Assembly (NCBI GenBank): GCA_040902725.1
Contig: JBBDWU010000009.1
Location: 1-64,000 of the forward strand
Reading direction: 5' to 3'
DNA from: JACVRU01 sp040902725
Lineage (GTDB): Bacteria > Actinomycetota > Thermoleophilia > Gaiellales > Gaiellaceae
Length of the DNA stretch: 64,000 nucleotides
Shown: in pieces, positions 8,579 through 16,315 of the stretch
How the letters are laid out: the number at the start of each line of letters is the position of its first letter
Numbering within the stretch: the stretch's first letter is position 1
The notes under the pieces: generated by a model
Told to the model about the DNA's origin: nothing
Database searches by the model: none
The model's input: only the letters and a program-made list of their open reading frames with translations
Translations under genes and position numbers: made by a program

Positions 8579-9552
8579 ATGTAGGACCCGAGCGCGTTGT
8601 TCATGAGCGCGTGTAAGCGCGTCATGGGTGCTTGGCGGCTGAGGCTGCCGTGTGGTCTGCGGTGATTGTAGAAGTGGAGCCAGCCGGCGAGCGCCCGTGT
8701 GCGTTCTGCTGAGCTGCCGTAGATCGCCCCGTAGGCCCAGCCGCCGAGCAGGGTGCGGATGAAGCGTTCTGCTTTGCCGTTGGTGCGGGGCCGGTAGGGG
8801 CGGGTGCGGAGGTGTTTGATGCCGAGGGCGCGGCAGGCGAGAGCGTGGATCGTGGCGCGGTAGGCGGAGCCGTTGTCGGTGAGCACCCGTTCGACGTGGA
8901 CGCCGTAGGCGGCGAAGTGGGCGACTGCTCGCCGCAGAAAGGCGATCGCGGTCGTCGCCTTCTCGTCGTCGAGCACCTCGACGTAGGCAAGCCGAGTCGC
9001 GTCGTCGACGCAGACGTGGACGAATTCCCAGCCGGCAACACCGACCCGCCGTCCTTGCTGGCGCGTCGTGCGCTGGCTCGCGCGGCTACCGGTGACGCGA
9101 TGGCCGACACCACGGATCCGTCCCAGCTTCTTCACGTCGATGTGGACGAGCTCGCCCGGCCGCTGCCGCTGGTAGCGGTTGGCGGGCTCGAGCGGCTCCA
9201 GGCGCGAGAGGCGGCCGAGGCCGATTCGGGTCAGGATCCCCGAGACAGTCGAGACGGGCATCGCCAGCACCTCAGCGATCTCCGCCGCGGTCATCCGCAG
9301 CCGCCGCAGGCCGACCAGCAGCTCGACCCGCTCATCGGCGGTGCGATTCGCGACCTCGCCCGGCGCCGACGAGCGATCGCCAAGGCCAGCCTCACCCTCC
9401 GCGCGGTAGCGGCCCAGCCACTTCGCGACCGTGCGCTCGCTCACACCGGCGGCCTCGGCCGCCTGCGCGAGCGACCAACCCTGCTCGACCACCCGCCGAC
9501 AAAGCAACAGCCTCGAATGCGGGCAGGTCCTCGCGTTACCGTGAATCTTCAT
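8575..9552 (-). CDS. IS481-family transposase
   Basis: 325-aa DDE recombinase. An N-terminal helix-turn-helix pair (QGWSLAQAAEAAGVSERTVA, then MTAAEIAEVLAMPVSTVS) binds the ends. The rve/RNase-H core includes HIDVKKLGRI, VDDATRLAYVEV, LTDNGSAYR and the terminal Glu in RPRTNGKAERF, so the D-D-E triad is present. ATG 9552 has a strong AGGAGG site that is buried in a hairpin. The stop codon comes from the target duplication, as expected for this family at CTAG sites. Confidence 0.96.
   Translation of the reverse strand: MKIHGNARTCPHSRLLLCRRVVEQGWSLAQAAEAAGVSERTVAKWLGRYRAEGEAGLGDRSSAPGEVANRTADERVELLVGLRRLRMTAAEIAEVLAMPVSTVSGILTRIGLGRLSRLEPLEPANRYQRQRPGELVHIDVKKLGRIRGVGHRVTGSRASQRTTRQQGRRVGVAGWEFVHVCVDDATRLAYVEVLDDEKATTAIAFLRRAVAHFAAYGVHVERVLTDNGSAYRATIHALACRALGIKHLRTRPYRPRTNGKAERFIRTLLGGWAYGAIYGSSAERTRALAGWLHFYNHRRPHGSLSRQAPMTRLHALMNNALGSYI
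8580..8604 (+). repeat. IS481 left terminal inverted repeat
   Basis: 25-bp terminal repeat beginning TGTAGGACCC, pairing with 9611-9635 at 21 of 25 positions. The transposase frame reads out through it and takes its TAG stop from the duplicated target (8575-8577). Confidence 0.9.
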
Positions 9553-9559
9553 CCGGTGT

Positions 9560-9605
9560 CCTCCTTGGACTGATGGTCTTCGACAACCACCAGCCTCCAA
9601 GGAGG
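9560..9605 (-). promoter_or_regulatory. Hairpin sequestering the transposase ribosome-binding site
   Basis: Outer 10-bp perfect inverted repeat (9560-9569 with 9596-9605) contains the AGGAGG of the transposase. An inner 8-bp arm pair (9570-9577 with 9586-9593, one G-U) extends the stem to about 18 bp. A transcript reading in from outside would hide the ribosome site, whereas one starting inside the loop or arm would not. This is the protection scheme known for IS10/IS50, inferred here from pairing alone. Confidence 0.65.
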
Positions 9606-9610
9606 CCCGG

Positions 9611-9635
9611 ATGAACAACGTGCTCAGGAACTACA
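9611..9635 (-). repeat. IS481 right terminal inverted repeat
   Basis: 25-bp repeat reading TGTAGTTCCT on the minus strand. Four mismatches to the left end, at repeat positions 6, 7, 10 and 15. The adjoining CCTAGA is the second target copy. Confidence 0.9.
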
Positions 9636-9636
9636 C

Positions 9637-10530
9637 CTAGAGCGCCCGCAGCTCGTCGAGCTCGCTCGCGCTCGGCTCCCAGGCGCCCGCTGCCGCGTTC
9701 GCCCGCACCTGCTCCGGCCTCGTCGCGCCCGCGATCACCGAGACGACCGCCGGCTGTGCCGCCAGCCCGCCGATCGCCACGTCGAGGAGGCCAACCCTGC
9801 GCTCTGCCGCCCACGCCTCGAGCCGCTCGACGCGATCGAGGTCGTCGTCCGCGACCTCCCGCCCGTGCAGGCGCGAGCCTTCCGGCGCTCCCTCGCCGCG
9901 GCGGACCTTGCCGGTGAGGATGCCGCTCGCGAGCGGGAAGTAGGGGATGAAGCCGACGTCCAGCCGCTCGCAGGCGGGGAGCAGCTCGGTCTCGGCGCCG
10001 CGGCGCAGCCACGAGTACTCGCTCTGCTCCGTCGCGAAGGGGGTGAGCCCGCGCTCGCGCGCCGCCGCGTGGGCGTCCTCGACCATCGCCGCCGTGAAGT
10101 TGGACGAGCCGATCGCGCGCACCGTCCCCGCCCGGACGAGCTCGTCGAGCGCGCCGAGCGTCTCCTCGACGGGCGTGACCCCGTCGGGCTTGTGGTACTG
10201 GTAGAGGTCGATCCACTCGGTCTGGAGGCGACGCAGGGACGCCTCGACGGCCTTGCGGATGTACGCCGGCGAGCCGTCGGCGCCCTCCCCGTGGCCGAAC
10301 TTGGTCGCCAGCACGACCCGGTCGCGCCGCCCGGAGAGCGCGCGCCCGATGATCTCCTCGCTCAGGCCGTCGCCGCCGTACACGTCGGCGGTGTCGAAGA
10401 ACGTGACGCCGGCGTCGAGAGCAGCGTCGATCACCGCCCGGGAGCTCTTCTCGTCGACGCGCCCGCCGACGTTGTTGCAGCCCAGGCCGACGACGCTGAC
10501 CTCGAGCGGCCCGAGCCTCCGCATCCTCAT
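9637..10530 (-). CDS. Aldo/keto reductase
   Basis: 297-aa NADPH-dependent oxidoreductase of the AKR superfamily (general aldo/keto or voltage-channel-beta-like branch), cytoplasmic. It shows the family start RRLGPLEVSVVGLGCNNVGG, the catalytic Tyr region FFDTADVYGGDGLSE, Lys in ATKFGHG, the His-like motif region YQYHKPDG and the C-terminal cofactor segment SVIAGATRPEQVRANA. ATG 10530 (MRMRR) is the family start. Its TAG stop overlaps the IS target duplication. Before insertion it would have shared a CTAG with the methyltransferase stop. Confidence 0.9.
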   Translation of the reverse strand: MRMRRLGPLEVSVVGLGCNNVGGRVDEKSSRAVIDAALDAGVTFFDTADVYGGDGLSEEIIGRALSGRRDRVVLATKFGHGEGADGSPAYIRKAVEASLRRLQTEWIDLYQYHKPDGVTPVEETLGALDELVRAGTVRAIGSSNFTAAMVEDAHAAARERGLTPFATEQSEYSWLRRGAETELLPACERLDVGFIPYFPLASGILTGKVRRGEGAPEGSRLHGREVADDDLDRVERLEAWAAERRVGLLDVAIGGLAAQPAVVSVIAGATRPEQVRANAAAGAWEPSASELDELRAL

Positions 10531-10566
10531 CCCGCGGGTTCTATCAAGAGCACTAGTCTGGGGAAC

Positions 10567-11277
10567 GTGAGCGGCTACGACGCGATCGCGCGGGTCTACG
10601 ACCCGTGGTCGGTGAGCGTCACCGAGGACGTCGGCTTCTACGTCGACCTGGCCGTCGAGGCGGGTGGGCCGGTGGTCGAGCTCGGCGTCGGCACCGGGCG
10701 GATCGCGGTACCGACGGCCGCGGCTGGGATCAGCGTGATCGGCGTCGACGACTCGCCGGCGATGCTCGAGGTCTGCCGCGAGCAGGCGGAGCTGACGGGG
10801 GTCGCCGGGCTGCTCGATCTCCGGCTGGGCGACCTCCGCGGCCCGCCGGTGACCGAGCGCGTCGCGCTCGTGACGAGCCCGTTCCGCGCCTTTCTCCATC
10901 TCGCCGACGACGCGGAACGGCTCGCCGCGTTGGCCGCCGCCCGCCGCTTGCTGCTTCCCGGCGGCCGCTTCGTCTTCGACGTCTTTGCGCCCTCGCGCGA
11001 GGACATCGACGAGACGCACGGCCGCTGGCTCGAGCGCGAGCCGGGGATCTTCGAGCGGGCGGAGTGGGACGAGCAAACGCGGCGGCTGACGCTCACGGTC
11101 CGCGGCCGAGACACCGAGGCGACGATGGCGCTCTCCTGGCTGTCGCCGGCCGAGTGGGAGGCGCTGATCGGCCGGGCGGGGCTGGCGGTCGAGGCCTGCT
11201 ACGGCTGGTTCGACCGCCGCCCCTACGCCGGCGGAGAGGACACGGTGTGGATCGCGCGCCGGCCCGTCCACGACTGA
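10567..11277 (+). CDS. SAM-dependent methyltransferase (class I), paralogue
   Basis: 236-aa class I methyltransferase with motif I VVELGVGTGRIAVP, acidic loop GVDDSPAMLEVC and post-motif ALVTSPFRAFLHL. It matches the 7904-8578 protein along its length, so the two are paralogues separated by the aldo/keto reductase and IS. GTG 10567 is chosen because homology starts there; the frame upstream is antisense to the reductase. Substrate unknown. Confidence 0.82.
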   Translation: MSGYDAIARVYDPWSVSVTEDVGFYVDLAVEAGGPVVELGVGTGRIAVPTAAAGISVIGVDDSPAMLEVCREQAELTGVAGLLDLRLGDLRGPPVTERVALVTSPFRAFLHLADDAERLAALAAARRLLLPGGRFVFDVFAPSREDIDETHGRWLEREPGIFERAEWDEQTRRLTLTVRGRDTEATMALSWLSPAEWEALIGRAGLAVEACYGWFDRRPYAGGEDTVWIARRPVHD

Positions 11278-11280
11278 CCC

Positions 11281-11439
11281 GTGACCTGGCTGATCGTCTC
11301 ACTGGCTGTCGCCGCCCTCGCGGCGCTCCTGCTCGTCGTCCTCTTCAGGGGTCGGCGCCTGGCGCCTGGTAGTGGGGTCCGCCTGGTAGTGGGGTCAGAC
11401 CCCCGTCACGGAATGGTCACGAAAGTGTCGCGGGATTGA
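11281..11439 (+). CDS. Possible 52-aa single-pass membrane protein
   Basis: Short frame beginning GTG three bases after the methyltransferase stop. It has an N-terminal hydrophobic helix (LIVSLAVAALAALLLVVLF), then an Arg-rich stop-transfer (RGRR). The tail after about residue 28 is encoded by the palindromic repeat element, so the original C-terminus may have been replaced by the repeat. It could be a real small membrane protein or a chance frame. Confidence 0.4.
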   Translation: MTWLIVSLAVAALAALLLVVLFRGRRLAPGSGVRLVVGSDPRHGMVTKVSRD

Positions 11440-11520
11440 ATCGGCCTACCCTCTGAGCCGCATTTCTCCAGCAATCTGTGGATGGGACGTCACACTTCTG
11501 TGCCGGGGTCTGACCCCGTC
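11361..11520. repeat. Palindromic (REP-like) repeat pair
   Basis: A 13-bp GC palindrome GGGGTCAGACCCC (11391-11403) recurs inverted as GGGGTCTGACCCC (11505-11517). A direct 15-bp repeat CCTGGTAGTGGGGTC precedes it (two copies within 11364-11396). The arrangement (two GC palindromes about 100 bp apart, in inverted orientation, between convergent genes) is that of a REP/BIME-type element. It forms the last codons of both flanking frames. Confidence 0.6.
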
Positions 11521-12191
11521 GCGGAGGTGTGTCGCGCCTGCTCGTAGAGCGCGATCGCGCCGGCCATCGCCACGTTCAGCGATTCCGCATCGCCCGGCAT
11601 CGGGATCCGCGCCGGCTCGAGGCCCTCGAGCGCCCCTAGGCCTTCGCGTTCGGCGCCCAGAACGAGGACGAGCGGCGGCGCCAGGTCGAGCTCGCCCAGC
11701 GCCTGGCCGGCGTTCGCGTCGAGACCGATCCGCCGCCCCGGCGCCTCGTCGAAGCGGCCGAGCGGGACGCGGAAGATCGCTCCCGCCGAGGCGCGCAGCG
11801 CCCGCGGCCCGGTCGGGTCGGCGCAACCCTGCGAGAGCGCAACGCTCGCGCCGAACGCGTCGGCGGCCCGCAGCAGCGTCCCCACGTTGCCAGGATCGGC
11901 AACGTGCCAGAGCGCGAGCACGACGTCGCGGTAGCCCACAGGGAGCGCGTCGCGCCGGAAGACGGAGATCACGCGCGGCGGGTGGCCCAGCGTGGACAGC
12001 TCGGCGAGCAGGCCGGGGTCGACATCCTCGCCGGCGACCAGCACGTCGACCGGCTCGACGCCCGCGCTCCGTCCCGCCTCGAGCAGGTCCTCGCCCTCGC
12101 AGACGAAGAGCCCCTCCCGCTCGCGCTGCCGACGGGACGTGAGCAGCCGCCGGATGAGCCGCAGCTTGGGGTTGTGCGCCGACGTGATCAC
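11490..12191 (-). CDS. TrmH/SpoU-family RNA 2'-O-methyltransferase
   Basis: 233-aa SPOUT-class methyltransferase acting on rRNA or tRNA ribose. An N-terminal substrate-binding domain (HNPKLRLIRRLLTSRRQRER, FVCEGEDLLEA) precedes the trefoil-knot SAM domain: motif 1 HVADPGNVGTLLRAADAFG (Asn/Arg catalytic), motif 2 VLVLGAEREGL, motif 3 IPMPGDAESLNVAMAGAI. GTG 12191 overlaps the upstream stop (GTGA). The last ten codons (ATGSDPGTEV) come from the REP-like palindrome, so the normal C-terminus has been extended or swapped. Confidence 0.9.
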   Translation of the reverse strand: MITSAHNPKLRLIRRLLTSRRQREREGLFVCEGEDLLEAGRSAGVEPVDVLVAGEDVDPGLLAELSTLGHPPRVISVFRRDALPVGYRDVVLALWHVADPGNVGTLLRAADAFGASVALSQGCADPTGPRALRASAGAIFRVPLGRFDEAPGRRIGLDANAGQALGELDLAPPLVLVLGAEREGLGALEGLEPARIPMPGDAESLNVAMAGAIALYEQARHTSATGSDPGTEV

Positions 12192-13093
12192 AGCTCGTAG
12201 TCCAGCCACGCGCCGTGGTAGTCCGCGTGCCCGACGAACTCGCGCGCCCGGCCCGGCCGATAGATCCGCATTCCCCACGCGCGGGGGTCCTCGCGGGGCT
12301 TGCCGGCGCTGACGAAGACGACGCCGTGCGCGTCGAGCGTCTCGCGAACCTTGGCGCGCGCTTCGTCGGAGAGGAACTGGAAGACGGCCGTCTGGAAGAC
12401 CAGGACTGGACCGTCGAGGCCGTCCAGCACCTGGGGCAACACGTCGACGACGTCGCCCTCGATCAGCCCCGGCGGATCGGCGCGCAGGGCCTCGATCGCG
12501 CGGTCGAGCCGCGCCAGCCGCTCGCTCTGCCCGGCCCAGACGAACGACCGCAGCAGCCGCGCGCCCTCGTCGGTCGTGACGTCGACCGGAGCGAGGTCGA
12601 TGCCGACGCGGGAGAGCACGCGCACGTCGCGCTGAAGCAGCGCGGCCAGCACCGGCCGCCGTTCCTCCCCCGCGAGCGTGAGCGGCGCCGCGGCCGGGCC
12701 CCACTCCCCTTGCTCGTAGCGGTAGCGGTAGCGGTCCCAGACGAGGTTGAGCCCGGCGCTCGCTCCCAGCTCCACCACGTGCGTCTCCGTCGCAGCGGCA
12801 TGGAGAAAGAGCGGCAGCAGCACCCAGGAGCGCTGCACCTCGTTCGTCTGGACCTTGTGCGCGGCGACGAAGCCGCGCAGGAACTCCTCGTCCCGCTCGA
12901 GGTCGATGTCCTCCCAGGCGAGCTCGCCCCCCAGCACGAGGTAGTGCAGCCCGGCGAGGAGTTGGAGCGGCGTGCCGCCGATCGCGTGCGCTCGCGGGTC
13001 GTCGGCGAAGCGGCGGCAGAGCTCGGCGTAGAGCGGCGAGCGGCCCTCGCAGTGAGCCGCCTGCTCGACGAACGCGTCTCGCTGGCTAGTCAG
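12188..13093 (-). CDS. DUF2332 family protein
   Basis: Uncharacterised actinobacterial DUF2332 family, about 300 aa. Seen: ETHVVELGASAGLNLVWDRY, a methyltransferase-like Gly-rich strand, then LVFQTAVFQFLSDEARAKV. The first usual start is GTG 12937, but the family N-terminus (FVEQAAHCEGRSPLYAELCR) is encoded upstream in the same open frame. The frame back to rplT contains no ATG/GTG/TTG. CTG 13093, overlapping the rplT stop by 8 bp, is the best candidate and is used here. Function unknown; ends in GTGA overlap with the RNA methyltransferase. Confidence 0.75.
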   Translation of the reverse strand: MTSQRDAFVEQAAHCEGRSPLYAELCRRFADDPRAHAIGGTPLQLLAGLHYLVLGGELAWEDIDLERDEEFLRGFVAAHKVQTNEVQRSWVLLPLFLHAAATETHVVELGASAGLNLVWDRYRYRYEQGEWGPAAAPLTLAGEERRPVLAALLQRDVRVLSRVGIDLAPVDVTTDEGARLLRSFVWAGQSERLARLDRAIEALRADPPGLIEGDVVDVLPQVLDGLDGPVLVFQTAVFQFLSDEARAKVRETLDAHGVVFVSAGKPREDPRAWGMRIYRPGRAREFVGHADYHGAWLDYEL

Positions 13094-13451
13094 CCTTGGC
13101 GAGCGCGGCCTTGGCCTGCTCGGCGATCTGGCCGAACGCGACCGGGTCGCTGATGGCGAGATCCGCCAGCACCTTACGGTCGAGCTCGATCTCGGCCTTC
13201 CGCAGGCCCGACACGAACTGGTTGTACGACAGGTCGTGCTGGCGCGCGGCGGCGTTGATGCGCGTGATCCAGAGCCGGCGGAACGTCCGCTTCTTGTTCT
13301 TCCGGTCGCGATAGGCGTAGACCAGGGAGCGGTCGACCTGCTCCTTGGCGGCCTTGTACGTCCGCGACTTCAGGCCCCAGTAGCCCTTGGCCTGGCCGAG
13401 AACCTTGCGGCGCTTCTTGCGCCCGGCGACTGAACGCTTTACGCGGGGCAT
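13086..13451 (-). CDS. rplT: 50S ribosomal protein L20
   Basis: 121-aa L20, an early-binding large-subunit assembly protein on 23S rRNA. It has the canonical start MPRVKRSVAGRKKRRKVL, the AKGYWGLKSRTYKAAKEQV stretch and the C-terminal globular half LWITRINAAARQH. It is the last gene of infC-rpmI-rplT, 4 bp after rpmI. In other bacteria L20 represses this operon by binding its leader; I could not define the binding site here. Confidence 0.98.
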   Translation of the reverse strand: MPRVKRSVAGRKKRRKVLGQAKGYWGLKSRTYKAAKEQVDRSLVYAYRDRKNKKRTFRRLWITRINAAARQHDLSYNQFVSGLRKAEIELDRKVLADLAISDPVAFGQIAEQAKAALAKAD

Positions 13452-13455
13452 CCGG

Positions 13456-13653
13456 CTACTTCTTCCCCAGCTGCGCGCGGACCTTGCGGTCCTCGGCCCG
13501 GCTTACCGGCGCGTCACCGGCCAGCTTGCGCTTGCGCTTCTGCGACTTCTTCCCGAGGTTGTGACTCAGGTTCGCCTGCCGTCGCGTCAGCTTGCCGGTC
13601 GCCGTCAGCTTGAACCGCTTCTTCGCGCTGCTCGATGTCTTCTGCTTTGGCAT
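13456..13653 (-). CDS. rpmI: 50S ribosomal protein L35
   Basis: 65-aa L35 with the typical MPKQKTSSSAKKRFKLTATG start and basic C-terminus. Its first 140 bp overlap the 3' end of infC in another frame, so two proteins are read from the same DNA. Operon neighbour of rplT (4-bp gap). Confidence 0.97.
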   Translation of the reverse strand: MPKQKTSSSAKKRFKLTATGKLTRRQANLSHNLGKKSQKRKRKLAGDAPVSRAEDRKVRAQLGKK

Positions 13654-14212
13654 CTGTCACTCCTGCGTTCTTCGTCGGGCCGAGCACCATCACCATGTTC
13701 CGCCCATCCTGGAGCGGCGGGGACTCGATTTGCCCGATCTCGTTGACGTCCTCTGCGAGCTTGAGGAGCAGATCGCGACCTCGCTGCGGGTGCTGCTGCT
13801 CGCGGCCCCGGAACATGATCGTGACCTTGACCTTCGCCCGCTGGTTGAGAAAGCGGACGACGTGGCCCTTCTTGGTCTCGTAGTCGTGGACGCCGATCTT
13901 CGGTCTGAGCTTGATCTCCTTGATCTGGACCTGGGACTGGTGCTTGCGAGCGAGCTTGGCCTTCTGCTCCTGCTCGTACTTGTACTTGCCGTAATCCATG
14001 ATCCGCGCGACCGGCGGATCGGACTGCGCCGCGACCAGAACGAGGTCGAGGTTCTTGCTGTACGCGTACTCGCGGGCCTCCTCAGTCGCCTTGATCCCGA
14101 GCTGCGATCCGTCCTCGTCGATCAGGCGAACCTGGGGCGCGCCGATCGACTCGTTGATGGGGTCCTGCTTGACCGGACGAACGGGTTCGAATCGCCGACC
14201 GCGGGGCCTCAA
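13514..14212 (-). CDS. infC: Translation initiation factor IF-3 with C-terminal extension
   Basis: 232-aa IF-3, which binds the 30S subunit and checks initiator tRNA. N-domain: DPINESIGAPQVRLIDEDG; linker and C-domain: MDYGKYKYEQEQKAKLARKH, KEIKLRPKIGVHDYETKKGH and ESPPLQDGRNMVMVLGPTK, where most IF-3s end. Here an acidic, Gln/Ala-rich tail of about 50 residues follows and runs 140 bp into rpmI. The first start is TTG 14212; rare starts are usual for infC. Transcription probably starts in the thrS-infC gap after an attenuator-like hairpin. Confidence 0.95.
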   Translation of the reverse strand: MRPRGRRFEPVRPVKQDPINESIGAPQVRLIDEDGSQLGIKATEEAREYAYSKNLDLVLVAAQSDPPVARIMDYGKYKYEQEQKAKLARKHQSQVQIKEIKLRPKIGVHDYETKKGHVVRFLNQRAKVKVTIMFRGREQQHPQRGRDLLLKLAEDVNEIGQIESPPLQDGRNMVMVLGPTKNAGVTDAKAEDIEQREEAVQADGDRQADATAGEPESQPREEVAEAQAQAGR

Positions 14213-14256
14213 AGGGTTGTCACCAAGCTAGTTCGCTTCTCCTTCTCTAAACGACG

Positions 14257-14276
14257 AAAACCGCTGCGTGCAGCGG
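14257..14276 (-). terminator. Terminator/attenuator hairpin upstream of infC
   Basis: Minus-strand stem CCGCTG-CACG-CAGCGG followed directly by TTTTCG, about 45 nt before the infC start and about 85 nt after thrS. The position suits either a thrS terminator or an attenuator in the infC leader, a known control point in L20-regulated operons. The choice between them is inference. Confidence 0.6.
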
Positions 14277-14359
14277 CCCGTGATCCTCGTCTTCCGACTC
14301 GGTTGAACCCCCGCTGGGCGCAGTAGCCCCGGAGGTGAGGAACGGGTCCGCTCCTACTT

Positions 14360-16315
14360 TCAGGCACTCAGCTTAGCAAGGTCTCTGACGAGCGCCACCA
14401 GGCCGATCTCGTACTGCTCTCCCCCACGGTCGCGGACGGATAGCCGCTCAGGCGACTCGCGGTCGCCGTACACGATCACCTTGGGGATCTTCTCGAGCTC
14501 CGCGTCCCGAATCCGCTTGCCGACGGTCTCGTCCCGGTCGTCGAGGTCGACGCGGAAACCGGCTCCGGCGAGGCCGTCGCGGATCTGTCGCGCGGGCTCC
14601 CGGTGGTCGTCGGCGACGGGGAGGATGCGCACCTGGACGGGCGCGAGCCAGAAGGGGAAGGCGCCGCCGTAGTGCTCGACCAGGATGGCGATGAACCGCT
14701 CGAACGACCCGTAGAGCGCGCGGTGGATCACGAAGACCGGATGCTCCACGTTGTCCTGGCCCACGTACGTCAGCCCGAAGCGCGCCGGCATCTGCCGGTC
14801 GAGCTGGATCGTCCCGAGCTGCCACGACCGGCCGAGCACGTCGGAGACGTGCAGGTCGATCTTGGGCCCGTAGAAGGATCCCTCGCCCGCACCGACGTCG
14901 TACTGGATCTGGTTCCGTTCGAGCGCCGCCTCCAGCTCTGCCTCGGAGAAGTCCCACTCCTCGTCGGTGCCGAGCTTGTCGTCCGGACGGGTCGAGAACT
15001 CCGCGCGGGGCTCGAGGCCGAACAGCCCGTAGAGGTAGCGCAGGTAGTCGATGCAGCCGTCGAGCTCGGCCGGGATCTGCTCCTGCGTGCAGAAGATGTG
15101 CGCGTCGTCCTGGGTCACGTACCGCACGCGCGTCAGGCCGTGCAGAGCCCCGGCGAGCTCGTTGCGGTGCAGCGGCGCGGCCTCCGTATAGCGGAGCGGC
15201 AGGTCGCGATAGCTGCGCAGCTCGCTCCCGTAGAGGAGCATGTGCCCCGGGCAGTTCATCGGCTTGATCGCGTACAGCTGCTCGTTCTCGAGCGGGATCA
15301 GGAACATGTTCTCGCGGAACTTCTCCCAGTGGCCGCTCGTGACCCAGAGGGCCTGGTCGTAGATGAGCGGCGTCTTCACCTCCACGTACCCGCGCTTGCC
15401 GTTCTCCCGGCGGCGGACGTCCTCGAGCGCGTTCCAGATCACCATCCCCTTGGGATGCCACAGCGGCGAGCCCGGGGAGTGCTCGTCGAAGTGGAAAAGG
15501 TCGAGCTGACGCCCCAGCCGCCTGTGATCGCGCCGCTTGGCCTCCTCCAGCCGCTCGAGGTGCTGGTCGAGGTCCTCCTGCGAGTAGAAGGCGGTGCCGT
15601 AGATGCGCGTCAGCTGGGTGTTGCGCTCGTCGCCTCGCCAGTAGGCGCCGGCGAGGCCGGTGAGCTTGACGGCCTTGATCGGCTTCGAGTTCTGCAGGTG
15701 CGGGCCTCGGCAGAGGTCGGTGAAGTCGCCCTGGGTGTAGAAGGAGATCGGCCCTTCGGCGCTGCCGACCAGCTCGACCTTGTACTGCTCGCCTTCCGCC
15801 TCGAAGCGCTTGATCGCCTCCTCCGCGCTGACCTCCTCGCGCGACCACGCCCGCCCCTCCTTCAGCTCCCGCCGGATCTCGTCCTCGATCTTCGCGAGGT
15901 CGTCCTCGGAGATCGGCTCCGGGAACTCGAAGTCGTAGTAGAAGCCGTTCTCGATCGGCGGCCCGATCGCGATCTTCACGCCCGGATAGAGGCGGCGGAC
16001 GGCCTCGGCGAGCAGATGGGCGGTCGAGTGGCGCAGCACCGCGAGCGCGTCCGGGTCCTCCGCGTCGCGCTTGGTCAGGATCTCGATCCGCTGCCCGTCC
16101 GCGAGCGGCAGGCGCAGGTCCTGGACCTGGCCGTTCGCGCGGACGAGTACCGCGTCCTGGGCGAGCCGCTTGCCGATCGCGCCGGCCGCGTCGAGCCCGG
16201 TTGCGCCGTCGGGCAGCTCGAGCTCGGAGCTGTCCGGCAGGACGACTTTCAGCGAAGTGTGTCCCGCCGAATCATTGGCGGAGCGTACCGCATGGCCGGG
16301 GCCGCCTAGGCGCAA
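14360..16315 (-). CDS. thrS: Threonyl-tRNA synthetase
   Basis: Full-length (about 635-650 aa) class II synthetase. TGS domain (LKVVLPDSSELELPDGATG), editing domain with HSTAH and DLCRGPH, and catalytic core with zinc-ligand Cys in PMNCPGHML, TQDDAHIFC and GSFERFIAILVEHYGGAFP, then the anticodon domain (VQVRILPVADDH). The first usual start, TTG 16315, lies 44 bp inside the upstream MFS gene and adds a leader of about 20 unconserved residues. The family start corresponds to a CTG codon (LKVVLP). The start is therefore uncertain; function is not. Confidence 0.95.
   Translation of the reverse strand: MRLGGPGHAVRSANDSAGHTSLKVVLPDSSELELPDGATGLDAAGAIGKRLAQDAVLVRANGQVQDLRLPLADGQRIEILTKRDAEDPDALAVLRHSTAHLLAEAVRRLYPGVKIAIGPPIENGFYYDFEFPEPISEDDLAKIEDEIRRELKEGRAWSREEVSAEEAIKRFEAEGEQYKVELVGSAEGPISFYTQGDFTDLCRGPHLQNSKPIKAVKLTGLAGAYWRGDERNTQLTRIYGTAFYSQEDLDQHLERLEEAKRRDHRRLGRQLDLFHFDEHSPGSPLWHPKGMVIWNALEDVRRRENGKRGYVEVKTPLIYDQALWVTSGHWEKFRENMFLIPLENEQLYAIKPMNCPGHMLLYGSELRSYRDLPLRYTEAAPLHRNELAGALHGLTRVRYVTQDDAHIFCTQEQIPAELDGCIDYLRYLYGLFGLEPRAEFSTRPDDKLGTDEEWDFSEAELEAALERNQIQYDVGAGEGSFYGPKIDLHVSDVLGRSWQLGTIQLDRQMPARFGLTYVGQDNVEHPVFVIHRALYGSFERFIAILVEHYGGAFPFWLAPVQVRILPVADDHREPARQIRDGLAGAGFRVDLDDRDETVGKRIRDAELEKIPKVIVYGDRESPERLSVRDRGGEQYEIGLVALVRDLAKLSA

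Larger units (their letters stand above)
8580..9635 (-). mobile_element. IS481-family insertion sequence, complete
   Basis: 1056-bp element with 25-bp imperfect terminal inverted repeats (21/25 identical, beginning TGTAG) at 8580-8604 and 9611-9635. It is flanked by a perfect 6-bp direct repeat CCTAGA at 8574-8579 and 9636-9641. NCTAGN is the published target preference of IS481. It carries one DDE transposase gene. The intact ends, perfect target duplication and intact gene suggest recent and possibly active insertion. Confidence 0.95.

Noticed and set aside
14176..14200. GGTTCGAATC resembling a tRNA T-arm
   Set aside because: The flanking bases do not pair as a T-stem and no acceptor or anticodon arm is found. 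It codes for RRFEPVRP of IF-3.
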